Of a DNA stretch of 64,000 nucleotides, positions 62,230 to 64,000 are shown piece after piece (position 1 is the stretch's first letter; the number at the start of each line of letters is the position of its first letter). The notes under the pieces are model-generated. The model saw nothing but the letters and a program-made list of their open reading frames with translations, did not search any database and was not told the DNA's origin. Both the position numbers and the translations under genes were made by a program. The stretch is from Nymphaea colorata. Taxonomy: Eukaryota; Streptophyta; Magnoliopsida; Nymphaeales; Nymphaeaceae. Location of the stretch: the NCBI RefSeq assembly GCF_008831285.2, contig NC_045142.1, positions 8,966,713 through 9,030,712 of the forward strand, in the 5' to 3' direction.

Positions 62230-64000
62230 CATTGCTCACGATAATGGTAGTTGCCATTTGCATTTCGATTGGGAAAAGGAAAATCAATGAGCAGAGGGTG
62301 ACAGAAGAGAAGGTGACTGCGGCAAGGATTGTGGAAGCAGGGCGTTCTCCGAGTCGTGAGAATGTCGTCCCTGTCGAGTCACTGGAGCTAATCACTGTTC
62401 ATCGTTCTTCCGCTGCATATCCAAGATAACCAAACAGAACTGATTCACATGGTATATCAAGATGTCCAACAATGGCATCACAGCTAGTTACGGATCAACT
62501 TTTGTGATCTCAAGGGACTGCAAAGAGAACATAACAGGAGGCTTTTTTTTTTTTGGAATTCTATGGGTGATCAATATTTCTAAGCATAAAATCCCAATAG
62601 TTTAAAATAACAGTTTATAAAAGAAACCTGTACCTGTCATGTGTTGGTTGCCTTTTCGTTTAACATTTTTTTTTTCTTTTTCTTCTCTCCAAGTTGGCCG
62701 ACGTTAGTAGACATCGGGATCCCAGTTAATTATACAAGGCAGTTCATAGAGAGACCGCAGGCATGGGCCTGCCATGTTTTTATGCACTTTCTCAATTTTA
62801 TATTTTGTTGTTCAAGTTTCCAATGCATGATTCTATTATCATTTTCTTTATAGTTTTTAATGCATTATGTAATATATATATATATATATATAGATATATA
62901 TATATCTTTGATAAACTTCTAGAAAATATGTTAGAGGAAGTAGCCTGCTAATTTTGGTGTTCAACAGAATGATCAACATCATAAGCCTGCAAGAGTTTGA
63001 TTGGCAAAAGATGACAAATACACCTGCATTACAAGGCATGGACGAAAAAATTGAATCAAGGCTAGATAGCTTGAATCAATGCTCCAAGAATCAGTAGTCA
63101 CAAATAGATCATTCTCCTGTAAGCATATAATGATGAGACATATTTCACACACATTGCAGCATCAAGAATCCCAAGTAAAAAGATGGAACATATGAAAACC
63201 AGCACATAATAAGATTTTACTTCTGGAATATGTTGAAATGGATAAAAAAATCAGATAAAAAACGTAAGACCATATCAAAACAATGATAAACCTGCAGCTT
63301 AAGTTCATGGCTACAAATTGGTTTAACAATAACTTAAAACTTTAAATTATTTTTATGATTCAACCTTTAAAAAATGATCATTTGAAACACCAAGATTTTC
63401 CTTGTGGTGGTAGCATTAGGACCTATAGTTGTGCTCATCTTTGCTGCTTAAACTTGTATTGATGCCATCATCAAGATAATAGCCTTTACGGTTTGCTTGA
63501 TTGGACCATATATTTCAACCATGTAATTATGAAACATTAAGATGCTTTTATCACTACATTGAACATGATATCTAGTTTATCATTTAAGGCAGCGGGTTAC
63601 TAACAACCCTGCAAGAATCTCAATCCATGGACATGAAGTAAAAGAATATAAAGAGGAAGACCTACTTTCCAGTCTTTTAGGAAAATGAACATTAAAAACT
63701 AATAAGCTCATATAACTAAGAACCATCATTTTGAAAGGGATAAAAACAATTACTAAGATGTGCTGATCGCTTATCCACATTAATGAGTTAGACACGAAAC
63801 CAGGAAGGAACTTAATATAGAAAGCATTGTCAAGCTAAAGGCAAATCAGAGATGGGAGCCAAATCAAAATTTGACCAGAAGCAACACAAAAATTAGTACA
63901 CAAACAGGAGCAAGAGAGATGGTTAGTATAGTCTTGACTCTCATAAATCTACTACATAAAACTCTCAAAAGAAAAAACTGAAGAAAGGAGGCTTCAGTTT
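62230..64000. other. Intergenic, no gene recognised
   Basis: AT-rich sequence with (AT)n at about 62874-62905 and only short frames. A Glu/Ser-rich frame near 63030-63095 (MDEKIESRLDSLNQ) vaguely recalls retroelement gag coiled coils but is too short to call. Confidence 0.45.

Overview
The window is nuclear DNA of a flowering plant. Spliced introns with plant-type borders, AT-rich intergenic DNA, long (AT)n and (GA)n microsatellites, relics of copia, LINE, SINE and hAT-type elements, and plant-specific protein families (S1FA, plant PLAC8) all point that way. I cannot place the species. Gene density is low: four protein genes are supported in 64 kb, and there is no sign of operons, CRISPR arrays, rRNA or tRNA genes.

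Layout. 0.35-14.66 kb, minus strand: a retromer VPS26 gene with ten recognisable coding exons (353-10970). A GC-rich 5'-end-like block lies at 14.4-14.7 kb. The introns carry an LTR-retrotransposon relic, a TIR element with target-site duplication, several tandem duplications and a hairpin. 14.7-23.2 kb: intergenic, with a copia integrase relic, a hAT-like MITE, a SINE relic, AT-rich dispersed repeats and a long (AT)n tract. 23.25-28.5 kb, plus strand: a gene for a small S1FA-like protein, with an apparent 5'UTR exon containing a (GA)n tract and a 4.9 kb intron before the coding exon. 28.5-49.5 kb: intergenic, dominated by decayed repeats, including a LINE relic at 37.8-41.0 kb, a second SINE relic and GC-rich hairpins. 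49.57-50.30 kb, plus strand: a four-exon gene for an 83-residue putative secreted peptide precursor. 50.3-53.8 kb: no gene recognised. 53.81-58.95 kb, minus strand: a three-exon PLAC8-family gene whose second intron appears to be GC-AG and borders a local tandem duplication. 59-64 kb: intergenic, with a hAT-like MITE that has a perfect 8-bp target-site duplication, a related degenerate copy, a LINE fragment and a perfect hairpin.

The four genes show no common pathway: endosomal sorting (VPS26), a small basic membrane or DNA-binding protein (S1FA-like), a secreted peptide and a Cys-rich membrane protein (PLAC8). They look like independent neighbours. I found no convincing new multi-gene system. 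The most interesting items are the peptide precursor, the duplicated GC-AG splice junction, the unresolved VPS26 start codon, and several non-autonomous transposons with intact ends. All splice sites were inferred by eye from reading frame, GT/GC-AG borders and recalled family sequences; no alignment or transcript data were used.
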